Source: Acinetobacter pseudolwoffii
Lineage (GTDB): Bacteria > Pseudomonadota > Gammaproteobacteria > Pseudomonadales > Moraxellaceae
Reading direction: 5' to 3'
Length of the DNA: 64,000 nucleotides
Assembly: GCF_002803605.1 (NCBI RefSeq)
Contig: NZ_PHRG01000002.1
Location: forward strand, 310,001 to 374,000
The position numbers and the translations under genes are program-made. The notes below the pieces were generated by a model. The model ran no database searches. It was not told the DNA's origin and worked only from the letters and a program-made list of their open reading frames with translations. Positions 1 through 8,001 of this stretch are shown one piece after another (positions within the stretch are counted from its first letter, which is position 1; every line of letters starts with the position of its first letter).

Positions 1-280
1 TTTAGCTGGCATTCGCGAATACGAAGAAATTCATGTGTGGAACGTGACCAATGGTAAACGTTTTGCAACTTATGCCATTCGTGGCGAAGATAATTCAGGC
101 ATCATTTCAGTCAATGGTGGCGCTGCACATCAAGCCGATGTAGGCGATATCATCATTATTGCAACTTTTGGTGATTTCACTGAAGCTGAAGCAAATGCAC
201 ATCAGCCACGCTTGGTCTATGCAAATCCAAACAATACCGTCAGCCATACTGCCAACTGTATTCCGGTACAAGTCGCTTAA
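1..280 (+). CDS. panD: Aspartate 1-decarboxylase, C-terminal part (cut by window edge)
   Basis: PanD decarboxylates L-aspartate to beta-alanine for pantothenate and coenzyme A synthesis in the cytoplasm. The reading frame is open from the first bases, and 92 codons are visible before the TAA. They include the family's conserved stretches [17 protein letters not shown] and [11 protein letters not shown]. The usual length is about 126 residues, so the first third is missing, including the Gly-Ser self-cleavage site that makes the pyruvoyl group. A hairpin terminator follows directly. Confidence 0.95.
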   Translation, partial: LAGIREYEEIHVWNVTNGKRFATYAIRGEDNSGIISVNGGAAHQADVGDIIIIATFGDFTEAEANAHQPRLVYANPNNTVSHTANCIPVQVA

Positions 281-300
281 GTCGATGCGACCAGATTCCC

Positions 301-327
301 AAAGCTCGCACCTCGCGGGCTTTTTTA
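301..327 (+). terminator. Intrinsic terminator after panD
   Basis: AGCTCGC and GCGGGCT form a 7-bp stem with one G-U pair, followed by a run of T. It lies 20 bases after the panD stop. Confidence 0.8.
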
Positions 328-349
328 TGGCCAGAATGACTAAATATAA

Positions 350-922
350 TTAACTGCCCTGCCGCCAGCTTTTAGAACTTTCACAATTTAGGGGCTTTAA
401 ATGGGAGTCAACAAGATTAACCAGTAAAGCCTTTCCATTTTCCTTAAGCTTAAGTTCGGCAAATTTGGCATTGCGATAACACGGCTCTAGGCCTTCGGCG
501 AATAAAAAACTATTGGCCGCCGGATATAAAGCTTCAAAACTATTGCGTGGATTCTTTAACAGCAGTTTTGCGGAAGATGCCGGATGAACTTGTAACAGAC
601 GCGGATCAAAACTGCTTCGTATCACTCGTCGTTGTGCATCCAAGCGTACATAGCTCACGATCTGAGACCGATCTTTAAAATCCTGAATAGTGATATCTGA
701 ACCTGTTTGATTCAGGGCAGTTTCATCAGCATCCAGACCAGCAAAATGCAACTGATAGTTCAGCGCCATATAATCGCCCTGCAAAATCGAACGCGGATCG
801 ACGGGCGCCAACTTAACAAAAATACTCTGACTATTTCTTAAATGCCATTCATGCTGGATAATTAAGCCCACAAATAAGGCAATACTAAAAATACTCAGGT
901 GTAGCACCCAGAACTTTTTCAT
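350..922 (-). CDS. GDYXXLXY-domain membrane-anchored protein
   Basis: This 190-residue protein has one N-terminal membrane segment (about residues 5-23) and then the signature GDYMALNY at residues 49-56, which defines the GDYXXLXY family. The rest looks extracytoplasmic and has two cysteines in its C-terminal third. Its ATG overlaps the end of the upstream DUF2157 gene by four bases (ATGA type), so the two are translationally coupled. GDYXXLXY proteins are commonly found next to DUF2157/DUF4401 membrane proteins, as here. The molecular function is unknown. Confidence 0.85.
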   Translation of the reverse strand: MKKFWVLHLSIFSIALFVGLIIQHEWHLRNSQSIFVKLAPVDPRSILQGDYMALNYQLHFAGLDADETALNQTGSDITIQDFKDRSQIVSYVRLDAQRRVIRSSFDPRLLQVHPASSAKLLLKNPRNSFEALYPAANSFLFAEGLEPCYRNAKFAELKLKENGKALLVNLVDSHLKPLNCESSKSWRQGS

Positions 923-2724
923 GAGGCTACTCCTGTTTTCGACTGAAATTTCGGTGAGCTCAACACATAAGCCAGAAGCAAAACCAGCAGACCTGAAGCA
1001 AAGATACTGACACTCTTAAATAAAAAGCTGAGTCCCAGATTGTAATACAGCAACCATAACCAGAAGATCAGTAACAGAACCAATAAGGCCTGCATCAATC
1101 GCTGTTGATTGACCATCGCCCAGGCCATAAGTACCAGAATGATGAAAATTTCAAAATAGCCCAGTGCAATCAGTAAAATGCCTACGGCAGGAATCAGCCA
1201 GAGTGGTGTCAGCGAAAATTGCTTCAGATGTATTCCGATAAAACTCAGCAGCCATACTGCGGGTAAAATATAGAAAACAATTGCTTCATCTATACCGCGC
1301 GGATGCAGTTGCTGCGCTACGCCAAATTGCAACAGACATTGAAAAATAGCCGTTGCTGCCAAAATACTGATCATCCACAGATTCACACTTTTGGCATAAG
1401 CTGAAGCAAGCCAGTATCTTGCAGTGAGTAAAGCCACGGTCAGCACACTGTAATTCAACAGCATGATCCATGTGATCAGGCGATGGTCATGAGAAAATGG
1501 GTGCTGCTCGATTAAAACTGCAATTCCCAACGCATGAGCCAGTAATAACTGTAATAGCAGCACCAGCCAATGCATGCGATTCATGATACTTAGCAACGTA
1601 ATACCGATTTGTATCAGCCAGATCAGCAATAAACTATCTATCAACAATTCGGTATGAATCAGGACAGCAGCCTGACCGCAAACCCACAAACAATAAGCCA
1701 GTTGCCGCAGAAAAACTGAAGGCTTGCTATGAATCAGCCACCAGGCAATCCCGATAAAGATTAGCCCCATCAGGATGGATAAACTTTCCCAATAGGTCAG
1801 CAACAGCATGGCCAGTATCACACCAGCAATCCATGCGCCCAGCGCCAGTGGAATGACCGAAAACCGGCTCTGGGGTAACAGCTTTATCAGCAGCGCACTA
1901 ATCGCCGCAAACCAGCCAAAGATGAGCAAAGCCAGCACCAATAAGCCTGCAGCTGAATTTTGCAAATATTGGTCTGTGAGATCAAAAATCAGAATGCTAA
2001 AACTCAGTGCCAGCCCTGCAACCAGCAAACTGGTTTCCAGCTGTTGCTGCCGAGTATAGAAATAAGCACTAAATAACAGTGCTAAGACCAGTACCGAAGC
2101 CAAATACCAGATCGAATTCGAGTCGATAAATCGAAACATGCTGAATACCGAAATGAGTACCACCACGGCAATCAACAGATAGCGTAAAACCGGATAATAG
2201 CGTAATGCATAGATCAGACTCAGTCCGGTCAACAGATTAAGACTGAGCAGATAGGCAGTTTCAGCACGCACCAACCAAAAGCTTTGTTTAAAATAAAAAT
2301 AAAGCGCCAGCTGGCTGACCACGCAAAATAATGCAAACACACCAATATTCGGTCGATACAGCCAAGGCAAAAGTAACAATGCCCAAAGCAAAAATAGTTG
2401 ATAACTGTCCGCGCCAGTCTGATAGATCTGCCCAATCACCGCCAGACTTAAGCCCAGCATTAAACCCGATACAGTATCCAGACTTTGTCTTAACTTTTCT
2501 CGCGCAGCAAAATGCACACTCAGCAATGCCGAACCCAGCAATAAAACTTGCGGCATAAACAACTGGACAAATTTCGGCAGCATCCACCAGTTTGCTGCCA
2601 GCAGATATACGATACTGACAGCGATCAGCGCGAGTCCAATGATTTGAAGAATCTGAATAACAGCAGGTTGAATAAATAACAGCGGTGAGAATGGATGATC
2701 GGGCTTGGTTACTGTTTTAGACAT
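919..2724 (-). CDS. DUF2157/DUF4401 polytopic membrane protein
   Basis: This 601-residue protein is almost entirely hydrophobic segments. The N-terminal part matches DUF2157 by eye: an AANWWMLP stretch near residue 45 and GQIYQTGADSYQLFLLWALL near residue 100. The C-terminal part resembles DUF4401. No enzymatic motif is visible. It starts at an ATG and overlaps the GDYXXLXY gene downstream by four bases, which suggests a two-component inner-membrane unit of unknown role. Confidence 0.82.
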   Translation of the reverse strand: MSKTVTKPDHPFSPLLFIQPAVIQILQIIGLALIAVSIVYLLAANWWMLPKFVQLFMPQVLLLGSALLSVHFAAREKLRQSLDTVSGLMLGLSLAVIGQIYQTGADSYQLFLLWALLLLPWLYRPNIGVFALFCVVSQLALYFYFKQSFWLVRAETAYLLSLNLLTGLSLIYALRYYPVLRYLLIAVVVLISVFSMFRFIDSNSIWYLASVLVLALLFSAYFYTRQQQLETSLLVAGLALSFSILIFDLTDQYLQNSAAGLLVLALLIFGWFAAISALLIKLLPQSRFSVIPLALGAWIAGVILAMLLLTYWESLSILMGLIFIGIAWWLIHSKPSVFLRQLAYCLWVCGQAAVLIHTELLIDSLLLIWLIQIGITLLSIMNRMHWLVLLLQLLLAHALGIAVLIEQHPFSHDHRLITWIMLLNYSVLTVALLTARYWLASAYAKSVNLWMISILAATAIFQCLLQFGVAQQLHPRGIDEAIVFYILPAVWLLSFIGIHLKQFSLTPLWLIPAVGILLIALGYFEIFIILVLMAWAMVNQQRLMQALLVLLLIFWLWLLYYNLGLSFLFKSVSIFASGLLVLLLAYVLSSPKFQSKTGVAS

Positions 2725-2814
2725 GCTGATCTGTTCAATTTTTATTTGATTTTACCTTAGCATGATTTTTAGCGCATATGCCAGGCAGGAATCTTACAAC
2801 TGTGCAGTACTTTT

Positions 2815-3426
2815 TTAAATCAGGATCTGATAAATGCCGTAAAGAGCAATGATCAGCAGAATGAGACCACACAAGGCCAGCAAATGCGGATACAACCGAG
2901 AACGGGATAAACGGTTAAAACCCAAATACACCACTGACAGGGTCAGGAAATCCAGCACGATCCAGCTCAGGGTTAAGATTATGAGACTCAAATCGAGATC
3001 AGATGTAATACCAATAAACTGCGGGAAAAAAGCCGCAAAGAAAATAATATCTTTGGGATTGGAAATACCGACCAGAAAACCCTGCTGAAAGCCGCCACGT
3101 ACCGGAGATAACTTCTTTTGAGCTGACTCTGCTTGCTGAAAAATCACCTCCCGAAATATTTGCAGCCCCAGATAACCAATATACAGACAACCCAGCAACT
3201 TGATAGCATCCAGCCACTGTTCATTAATGACCAGCAAACCTTTCAGGCTTAATATCGATAAAGCAATCAGTATCAATGAAGCGAAATTGGTGCCAAAAAT
3301 AGTTCTTAAAGCCGCAGCATAACCGCCTTTTAGACCGGCACTGGCCACCAGCAACATCACCAGACCAGGCGTGGCGATCATTACCACAACAGCCAGACAA
3401 TACAAGAGATACTCACTGATATTCAT
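2815..3426 (-). CDS. LysE/RhtB-family amino-acid exporter
   Basis: A 203-residue protein with about six membrane segments. It has the family N-terminus (ATPGLVMLLVASAGLKGG) and the central GFLVGISNPKDIIFFAAFFP stretch, which match the conserved TPGP and NPK regions of LysE/RhtB exporters. These proteins export amino acids or related metabolites across the inner membrane. The substrate cannot be inferred. It is a single-gene unit; the next gene upstream has its own terminator in between. Confidence 0.88.
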   Translation of the reverse strand: MNISEYLLYCLAVVVMIATPGLVMLLVASAGLKGGYAAALRTIFGTNFASLILIALSILSLKGLLVINEQWLDAIKLLGCLYIGYLGLQIFREVIFQQAESAQKKLSPVRGGFQQGFLVGISNPKDIIFFAAFFPQFIGITSDLDLSLIILTLSWIVLDFLTLSVVYLGFNRLSRSRLYPHLLALCGLILLIIALYGIYQILI

Positions 3427-3458
3427 GCTCTTCCTTCAGCTGTTGTTATTTTTTGCAT

Positions 3459-3482
3459 AAAAAAAGAGGACTTATTCCTCTT
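3459..3482 (-). terminator. Intrinsic terminator of the DUF1289 gene
   Basis: On the minus strand GAGGA/TCCTC form a stem followed by seven T. The stem includes the last codons and stop of the gene, an economical overlap. Confidence 0.7.
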
Positions 3483-3957
3483 CCTGCAGATGAATCAGAT
3501 GCTGACTAATGCCATCCGCCCGCAGAAAAGCCAGATCATAACTGGCAGTGGCCAAAGCCAGAATCCGGCGCTCAAATTCATCCCAGAGTGGACGTACCTG
3601 CTTATAATGAACCCCCAAACCACTATCATCGGTAAAATGCCGATTTTTTTCACAGAGCTTTAAAGCATGATACAGCTTACGCCCTTTGGAGGCATCGTCA
3701 CGTAAACGTACCCGTTTTGACAGCACAAAGGCTTGAACCTTGACGATATCTGCATGTGGCAACAACGGCACTAAAATCTGATCCAGCTGTGCATCCAGAC
3801 GCCGCCATACGGCATGATGCTGATCAGCGCCATAAGTGTTCCAGTGAATCACCTCATGATTGAAACGGCGGCAACCACGACATACCGCATCACCAAATAC
3901 GGTCGAGCAACGCCCAGCACACGGGGTTAAAGACGCAATACGACGATCTGAACTCAA
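3472..3957 (-). CDS. DUF1289 family protein with Cys4 motif
   Basis: The N-terminal part carries CAGRC...CRGCRR followed by a conserved Trp (EVIHWN), the four-cysteine signature of DUF1289, which probably binds a metal. The C-terminal hundred residues are not assigned. I place the start at a TTG at 3957 because GGAG lies six bases upstream. An ATG at 3996 is possible and would add 13 residues, but no ribosome binding site precedes it. Function unknown; in-frame start uncertain. Confidence 0.7.
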   Translation of the reverse strand: MSSDRRIASLTPCAGRCSTVFGDAVCRGCRRFNHEVIHWNTYGADQHHAVWRRLDAQLDQILVPLLPHADIVKVQAFVLSKRVRLRDDASKGRKLYHALKLCEKNRHFTDDSGLGVHYKQVRPLWDEFERRILALATASYDLAFLRADGISQHLIHLQEEE

Positions 3958-4155
3958 AACACACTCCAAAGATACTGCAACTTCCAGTACCTGCATCACT
4001 GCATAAAACTTTACAAAATTCCGGGTCGGGCATGACTATACACGCTCTCCCCCATGAATTGAAGCCTGTTAAAAGGCAAGTGTTTTACTCGCTTATTCAC
4101 TCGAATCACGCTAAAATATGCGCCTTTAAATTATCATGCTACGTTGGAGTATTCC

Positions 4156-5088
4156 ATGAACGCTACTGTAGAACAGCTTGCACCTGTAGAACAGCAAGCG
4201 ACCTCAGGTTGGGTTGTTGCCGCACTTTATCAATTCAAAGAAGTTCAAGATCCTGCCGATCTTCAACAACGTCTTTTAGACTTGGTAAAAACAATCAACC
4301 TTTGTGGAACACTCATTGTAGCGGGTGAAGGGATTAACGGTACGGTTGCAGGTGACCGTGCATCGATTGATCAAATTCACCAGTTCCTTCTCAATGAAGG
4401 CTTTGTTGAGATGGAATATAAAGAGTCAGACAGCTCTGACAAGCCATTTCGTAAAATGAAAATTAAATTAAAAAAAGAAATCGTGACTTTAGGAGTAGAA
4501 GTGAAACCACGTGATCTGGTCGGTCACTATCTTGATCCTCAGGAATGGAATGAACTGATTGCGCGTGATGACGTGATTCTGGTTGATACCCGTAACGATT
4601 ACGAATACAAAGCAGGAACGTTCAAAGGCGCGATTGACCCGAAAACTGAAAGCTTCCGTGAATTCCCTGAATATGTGAAAAATAATCTGGAACAGCACAA
4701 AGACAAGAAAATTGCCATGTTCTGTACCGGTGGTATTCGCTGTGAAAAATCAACCTCTCTGCTTCTGCAAGAAGGTTTTACAGAGGTGTATCACCTGAAA
4801 GGCGGTATTTTAAAATACCTGGAAGAAACTCCGGCTGAAGAAAGTATGTGGGAAGGCGAATGCTTCGTATTTGATGGCCGTACAGCAGTAACACACGGTG
4901 TCGAAGAAGGTCAAAACACCAAATGCCATGCCTGTGGCTGGCCTTTGCTTCCTGAAGAAGTGGCGCTGCCAAGTTATGAACATGGTGTCTCTTGCGTGTA
5001 CTGCATTGACAAGACCACAGAGAAACAAAAAGACGGTTTCCGTATGCGTCAGTCCCAAATTCTGGCAGCAAAACGTAAACGTCTCTAA
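4156..5088 (+). CDS. trhO: tRNA uridine(34) hydroxylase (rhodanese-type)
   Basis: TrhO (YceA) hydroxylates U34 of certain tRNAs to 5-hydroxyuridine in an oxygen-dependent manner. The 310-residue protein has the N-terminal ferredoxin-like domain (GEGINGTVAG), a rhodanese domain with the active-site loop FCTGGIRCEKS (catalytic Cys near residue 190), and a C-terminal cysteine-rich segment (CHACGWPLLP, CVYC). I chose ATG 4156 because GGAG lies six bases upstream; an upstream TTG at 4144 would include that ribosome binding site. A terminator follows. Confidence 0.93.
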   Translation: MNATVEQLAPVEQQATSGWVVAALYQFKEVQDPADLQQRLLDLVKTINLCGTLIVAGEGINGTVAGDRASIDQIHQFLLNEGFVEMEYKESDSSDKPFRKMKIKLKKEIVTLGVEVKPRDLVGHYLDPQEWNELIARDDVILVDTRNDYEYKAGTFKGAIDPKTESFREFPEYVKNNLEQHKDKKIAMFCTGGIRCEKSTSLLLQEGFTEVYHLKGGILKYLEETPAEESMWEGECFVFDGRTAVTHGVEEGQNTKCHACGWPLLPEEVALPSYEHGVSCVYCIDKTTEKQKDGFRMRQSQILAAKRKRL

Positions 5089-5114
5089 GCCAGCCGCTTT
5101 GTAAGAAAATATAT

Positions 5115-5140
5115 AAAAACCCTCTTCGGAGGGTTTTTTA
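5115..5140 (+). terminator. Intrinsic terminator after trhO
   Basis: ACCCTC-TTCG-GAGGGT stem with a stable TTCG loop, followed by a T run. Confidence 0.9.
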
Positions 5141-5294
5141 TTTACATAAAAATTACAACAGTAATAAAACTCTCACCAATTCATTACCAAGAACCTTATT
5201 TTTTTCCAAGCAAGATTGCTAGTCTATTGAAAAGTCTATCTTAAGCCAAGTCTTTCATTATTAACTTAAATTTTAAAATGAAAAGGAATATAAC

Positions 5295-5573
5295 ATGACC
5301 AGTTCACTTGCTCGAGATCCAGATAATCTGGTTCAGTTTCAACCCAAAGAGAATATAAAACAACAACGACTTCATCAGGTTAATGACGAGCTTGAGAGCC
5401 AGTCACATGTGTTTGTGGTCATCTTGGGAACTGTGATTGGCGCGATTTTAGCGCTGTTTATTGGTTATCATCTTAATACCAGTGTCATTCATTTTATGCT
5501 GCTGAGTGTTTTACCTGTCTGTTTGGCCTATGGCTTACGCAAAGTCTATATTTATACGCTGACACATAGCTGA
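5295..5573 (+). CDS. Small two-helix membrane protein, unknown
   Basis: A 92-residue protein with an AAAGGA-type site before the ATG. About 45 polar residues are followed by two membrane segments (about 48-65 and 70-85). I do not recognise a family. It has its own terminator and stands alone between trhO and the DedA gene. Confidence 0.65.
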   Translation: MTSSLARDPDNLVQFQPKENIKQQRLHQVNDELESQSHVFVVILGTVIGAILALFIGYHLNTSVIHFMLLSVLPVCLAYGLRKVYIYTLTHS

Positions 5574-5611
5574 TTCTGCCTGCTCATTTATATTCCAAGA
5601 CTTTACCACAT

Positions 5612-5647
5612 AAAAAATACTGCTTAGGATACAGGCAGTATTTTTTA
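5612..5647 (+). terminator. Intrinsic terminator after the small membrane protein
   Basis: AAAAATACTGC and GCAGTATTTTT form an 11-bp stem ending in a T run, just before the DedA start. Confidence 0.8.
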
Positions 5648-5660
5648 TTTTGACCATCTT

Positions 5661-6278
5661 ATGAATTTAACTGAATGGATTATTTCCGTCATGGAACAAC
5701 TGGGCTACTGGGGTATTGCCCTGCTCATGTTTCTGGATAATGTCTTCCCACCCATCCCTTCCGAAATCATTATGCCTTCTGCGGGCTATTCGGCCTCTCA
5801 GGGCGAGTTAATACTGGTCGGGGTGATCATGGCCGGTTGCATTGGCTCATTACTAGCAGCAGCCTTGCTGTACTGGGTGGGTTATAAATTCAATCACGAT
5901 TCCATTTTCAAGTTTGTCGACCGTTATGGCAAATATCTGTTTATCAAATCCAATGATGTGAAAAAATCACTGAGCTGGTTTGAACATTATGGACATCGGA
6001 TTGTGTTTTTTGGCCGCATGGTTCCTGCCGTCCGCTCACTGATCAGCATTCCTGCCGGCATGAGCCGTATGCCCTTCTGGAAATTCATGTTCTATAGCAC
6101 ACTCGGAACCATCATCTGGACCACGTTTTTGGCCTGTGTCGGATTTTACTTTGGTGAAAACCAAGAGTTGATGCAGCAAATTTTCAGTAAAGTCAGTTAT
6201 GTGATTATTGCGATTGTTATAGTCATTATTGCCTGGGTTATCTACCGTAGACAGCAGCGTAAAAATCGTCCATCCTGA
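5661..6278 (+). CDS. DedA/VTT-family membrane protein
   Basis: A 205-residue inner-membrane protein. It shows the DedA signatures FLDNVFPPIPSE near residue 25 and FFGRMVPAVRSLISIPAG near residue 115, including the G-R-x-x-P-x-x-R core, plus C-terminal membrane helices. DedA proteins act in lipid or undecaprenyl-phosphate flipping and in proton-motive-force homeostasis. The exact paralogue cannot be named. A second membrane-protein gene starts 30 bases downstream and is probably cotranscribed. Confidence 0.9.
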   Translation: MNLTEWIISVMEQLGYWGIALLMFLDNVFPPIPSEIIMPSAGYSASQGELILVGVIMAGCIGSLLAAALLYWVGYKFNHDSIFKFVDRYGKYLFIKSNDVKKSLSWFEHYGHRIVFFGRMVPAVRSLISIPAGMSRMPFWKFMFYSTLGTIIWTTFLACVGFYFGENQELMQQIFSKVSYVIIAIVIVIIAWVIYRRQQRKNRPS

Positions 6279-6308
6279 ATAGACCTCAGCATGAAGGAGG
6301 CTAAAACG

Positions 6309-6734
6309 ATGTCGCACTATCTTAAATATTTTGCCACCGTTTATCTTAGCTTGGTTCTATTCGTGGGCGTACTCATTTATGTATTCAATCTGGGCGCGAT
6401 TCTCCTGATCCCGGCCCTGATCGCGTCGGCCTTTCTCAGTGCCCGATACTTTGTGAAGAGAGAACAACGTTTACCCAGCAAGGAAGAGAAAAGCAAACTG
6501 GTATGGGGTTCTACCATCATTGCGATTACATTTGGGTTTATTTTTATATTTGTTGTGATCTGGATGCATCCACAGACTGAAGCCATCTTCAACAACATGG
6601 CTTATACCGGAAGGGGCCCGAATTCATTTCTGATGGCCGCTGTGATTGCGGTACATGGTTTGATCTTTCATATTGCCTATAATGGCTATGCCCGCTACAG
6701 TCTGAGCAAACGGGTCGGTATTGAAAGAAAATAA
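6309..6734 (+). CDS. Uncharacterised four-helix membrane protein
   Basis: A 141-residue protein with about four hydrophobic segments. It matches the general shape of ABZJ_00895-type proteins known from Acinetobacter, but I cannot confirm the family. The start at 6309 follows AAGGAGG by eight bases. An ATG at 6291 lies upstream of that site and is unlikely to be used. Probably cotranscribed with the DedA gene. Confidence 0.7.
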   Translation: MSHYLKYFATVYLSLVLFVGVLIYVFNLGAILLIPALIASAFLSARYFVKREQRLPSKEEKSKLVWGSTIIAITFGFIFIFVVIWMHPQTEAIFNNMAYTGRGPNSFLMAAVIAVHGLIFHIAYNGYARYSLSKRVGIERK

Positions 6735-6767
6735 AATCCCTTCGATGCTTTGATAAAAGTCCAAAGC

Positions 6768-6797
6768 TAAAAAAAGCACCGTGCGGTGCTTTTTTTA
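6768..6797. terminator. Bidirectional intrinsic terminator
   Basis: GCACC-GTGC-GGTGC stem flanked by A and T runs. It serves the membrane-protein gene on the plus strand and the YecA-like gene on the minus strand. Confidence 0.85.
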
Positions 6798-6801
6798 TGA
6801 A

Positions 6802-7326
6802 TTATTCTGGAGTGTGATACATCAGATACAATTCATTTAAGTTGTCTGGAATTTCTTCTGCAAGTTCGTCCATTAACTGGCCATTGCGACGGAAAGTTTC
6901 CATTTGCGGATCTTCATCATCAATGCCGCTGAAGACCATGATTGGCAGAGTTAAATCTACCAGTTGCTCTTCAAATTCTTCAGTAAACCAAGCTTCTTCG
7001 TTCAGGAACATGGCATCGACAAAGCCCACACTCCAGTCACCCAAGCTTGATTCGGTGTCTGCTTCTTCAATTTCAAATGGGAATGTAATCCCTTCTTCAT
7101 TGGCTAAGCTTTGACGGATAGACTCTAACCATGCTTGTACCTGAGTGATGATTTCTGCAGGCACTTTCTTTTGATTGCTATCAAAAAGCTCGTCTAACCA
7201 TTTGTCGAATTTTGGGCCTACTGCAATAGCACATAAGAAACCATGGGTTGCTGCGAAATCTAGACCATGTTCATTTTGGTCACCATCTAGATATTCACTC
7301 AACAGGTCTAAATCTAAAGCACTCAT
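6802..7326 (-). CDS. YecA/YgfB (UPF0149) family protein
   Basis: A 174-residue acidic protein with the family pattern: LDLLSEYLDG at the N-terminus, ATHGFLCAIAVGP near residue 30, and DWSVGFVDAM near residue 100. UPF0149 proteins are small cytoplasmic all-helical proteins of poorly defined role, and there is no SEC-C zinc tail here. It starts at ATG 7326 and shares the terminator described above. Confidence 0.85.
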   Translation of the reverse strand: MSALDLDLLSEYLDGDQNEHGLDFAATHGFLCAIAVGPKFDKWLDELFDSNQKKVPAEIITQVQAWLESIRQSLANEEGITFPFEIEEADTESSLGDWSVGFVDAMFLNEEAWFTEEFEEQLVDLTLPIMVFSGIDDEDPQMETFRRNGQLMDELAEEIPDNLNELYLMYHTPE

Positions 7327-7397
7327 CTAACATCCAAACTTAGAAAACCGAAAGGTTTAGCATAGCATTTATTCAGGCCATGCTAAATCCGAATTCG

Positions 7398-7604
7398 TTA
7401 ATCTTCGTCATCAAAATCGTCATCATCGTCGAAGTCATAGTCAAAATCTTTGAGTTCGCGTTCCAAGCGACGTTGTGAAAGTAAGTCATCAATCAGACGA
7501 CGTTTTTCCAACGACTCTTTAGCGCTCAGCTTGCTGGAAGCTTCATCGAAATTAACATCATCCTCACCGAAGCTATCATCTAGTTCAAAATCTGTAGAAG
7601 ACAC
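7398..7604 (-). CDS. Small acidic protein, unknown
   Basis: I place the start at a GTG at 7604, six bases after GAGGAA, giving 68 residues. The middle has a basic stretch (EKRRLIDDLLSQRRLERELKD) and the last 16 residues are nearly all Asp/Glu/Phe/Tyr. The organisation resembles the short PA3496-type proteins of gamma-proteobacteria, a family without known function. It is divergent from rpoD, with about 400 bases between the two starts. Confidence 0.72.
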   Translation of the reverse strand: MSSTDFELDDSFGEDDVNFDEASSKLSAKESLEKRRLIDDLLSQRRLERELKDFDYDFDDDDDFDDED

Positions 7605-7720
7605 TAAAACTTCCTCATAGTGAAAAATGTAAATGGTTTTAGCGCTATTTATCTTGCCTAAAACCACAAGTCAAGTTTTATTTAAATTTTCGTATTTTAA
7701 AGTTGTAAATAGGGCTTTTT

Positions 7721-7749
7721 TTTAAGGACATTGTGTGACATGATATAAT
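7721..7749 (+). promoter_or_regulatory. Probable rpoD promoter with extended -10
   Basis: TGA-TATAAT at 7741-7749 is a perfect extended -10 element. The -35 region (TTTAAG at 7721, 18-base spacer) is weak, as is common with extended -10 promoters. Transcription from here would give a leader of roughly 245 bases before rpoD. Confidence 0.6.
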
Positions 7750-8001
7750 CCACCCTGCGTCCTTATGTTTTTTGACTACACATTTTTTGGTCAAATACAC
7801 AGATGCCGGGGTTGGACTTGAAAATAACAAATTCATCCCCATCTTAAATTACTGAATTTCATTTTAAATATTTTATCAGACAGCTTGAATGCTGAATACT
7901 CTGATGAAATACGTAGGCTATTCACTAAATTTAATGAGCTTAAATCGTGCATAAGTTGTACGGTTTTTCCTGTCACAGATTCAACGAAGAGTAAGCAAAA
8001 G
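7750..8001 (+). other. Long rpoD leader without a gene
   Basis: About 250 bases between the probable promoter and the rpoD start. It contains an inverted repeat TTTGAC/GTCAAA (7771-7795) and complementary GGGG (7808) and CCCC (7837) segments. I see no credible gene. The rpoD frame stays open upstream to 7885, but the conserved protein start is at 8002. Confidence 0.4.

Noticed and set aside
2331..2558. Plus-strand frame inside the DUF2157 gene
   Set aside because: Antisense shadow of a clearly coding gene, without its own signals.
7885..8001. N-terminal extension of RpoD
   Set aside because: The upstream codons are not part of the conserved sigma-70 start, and the region is leader.
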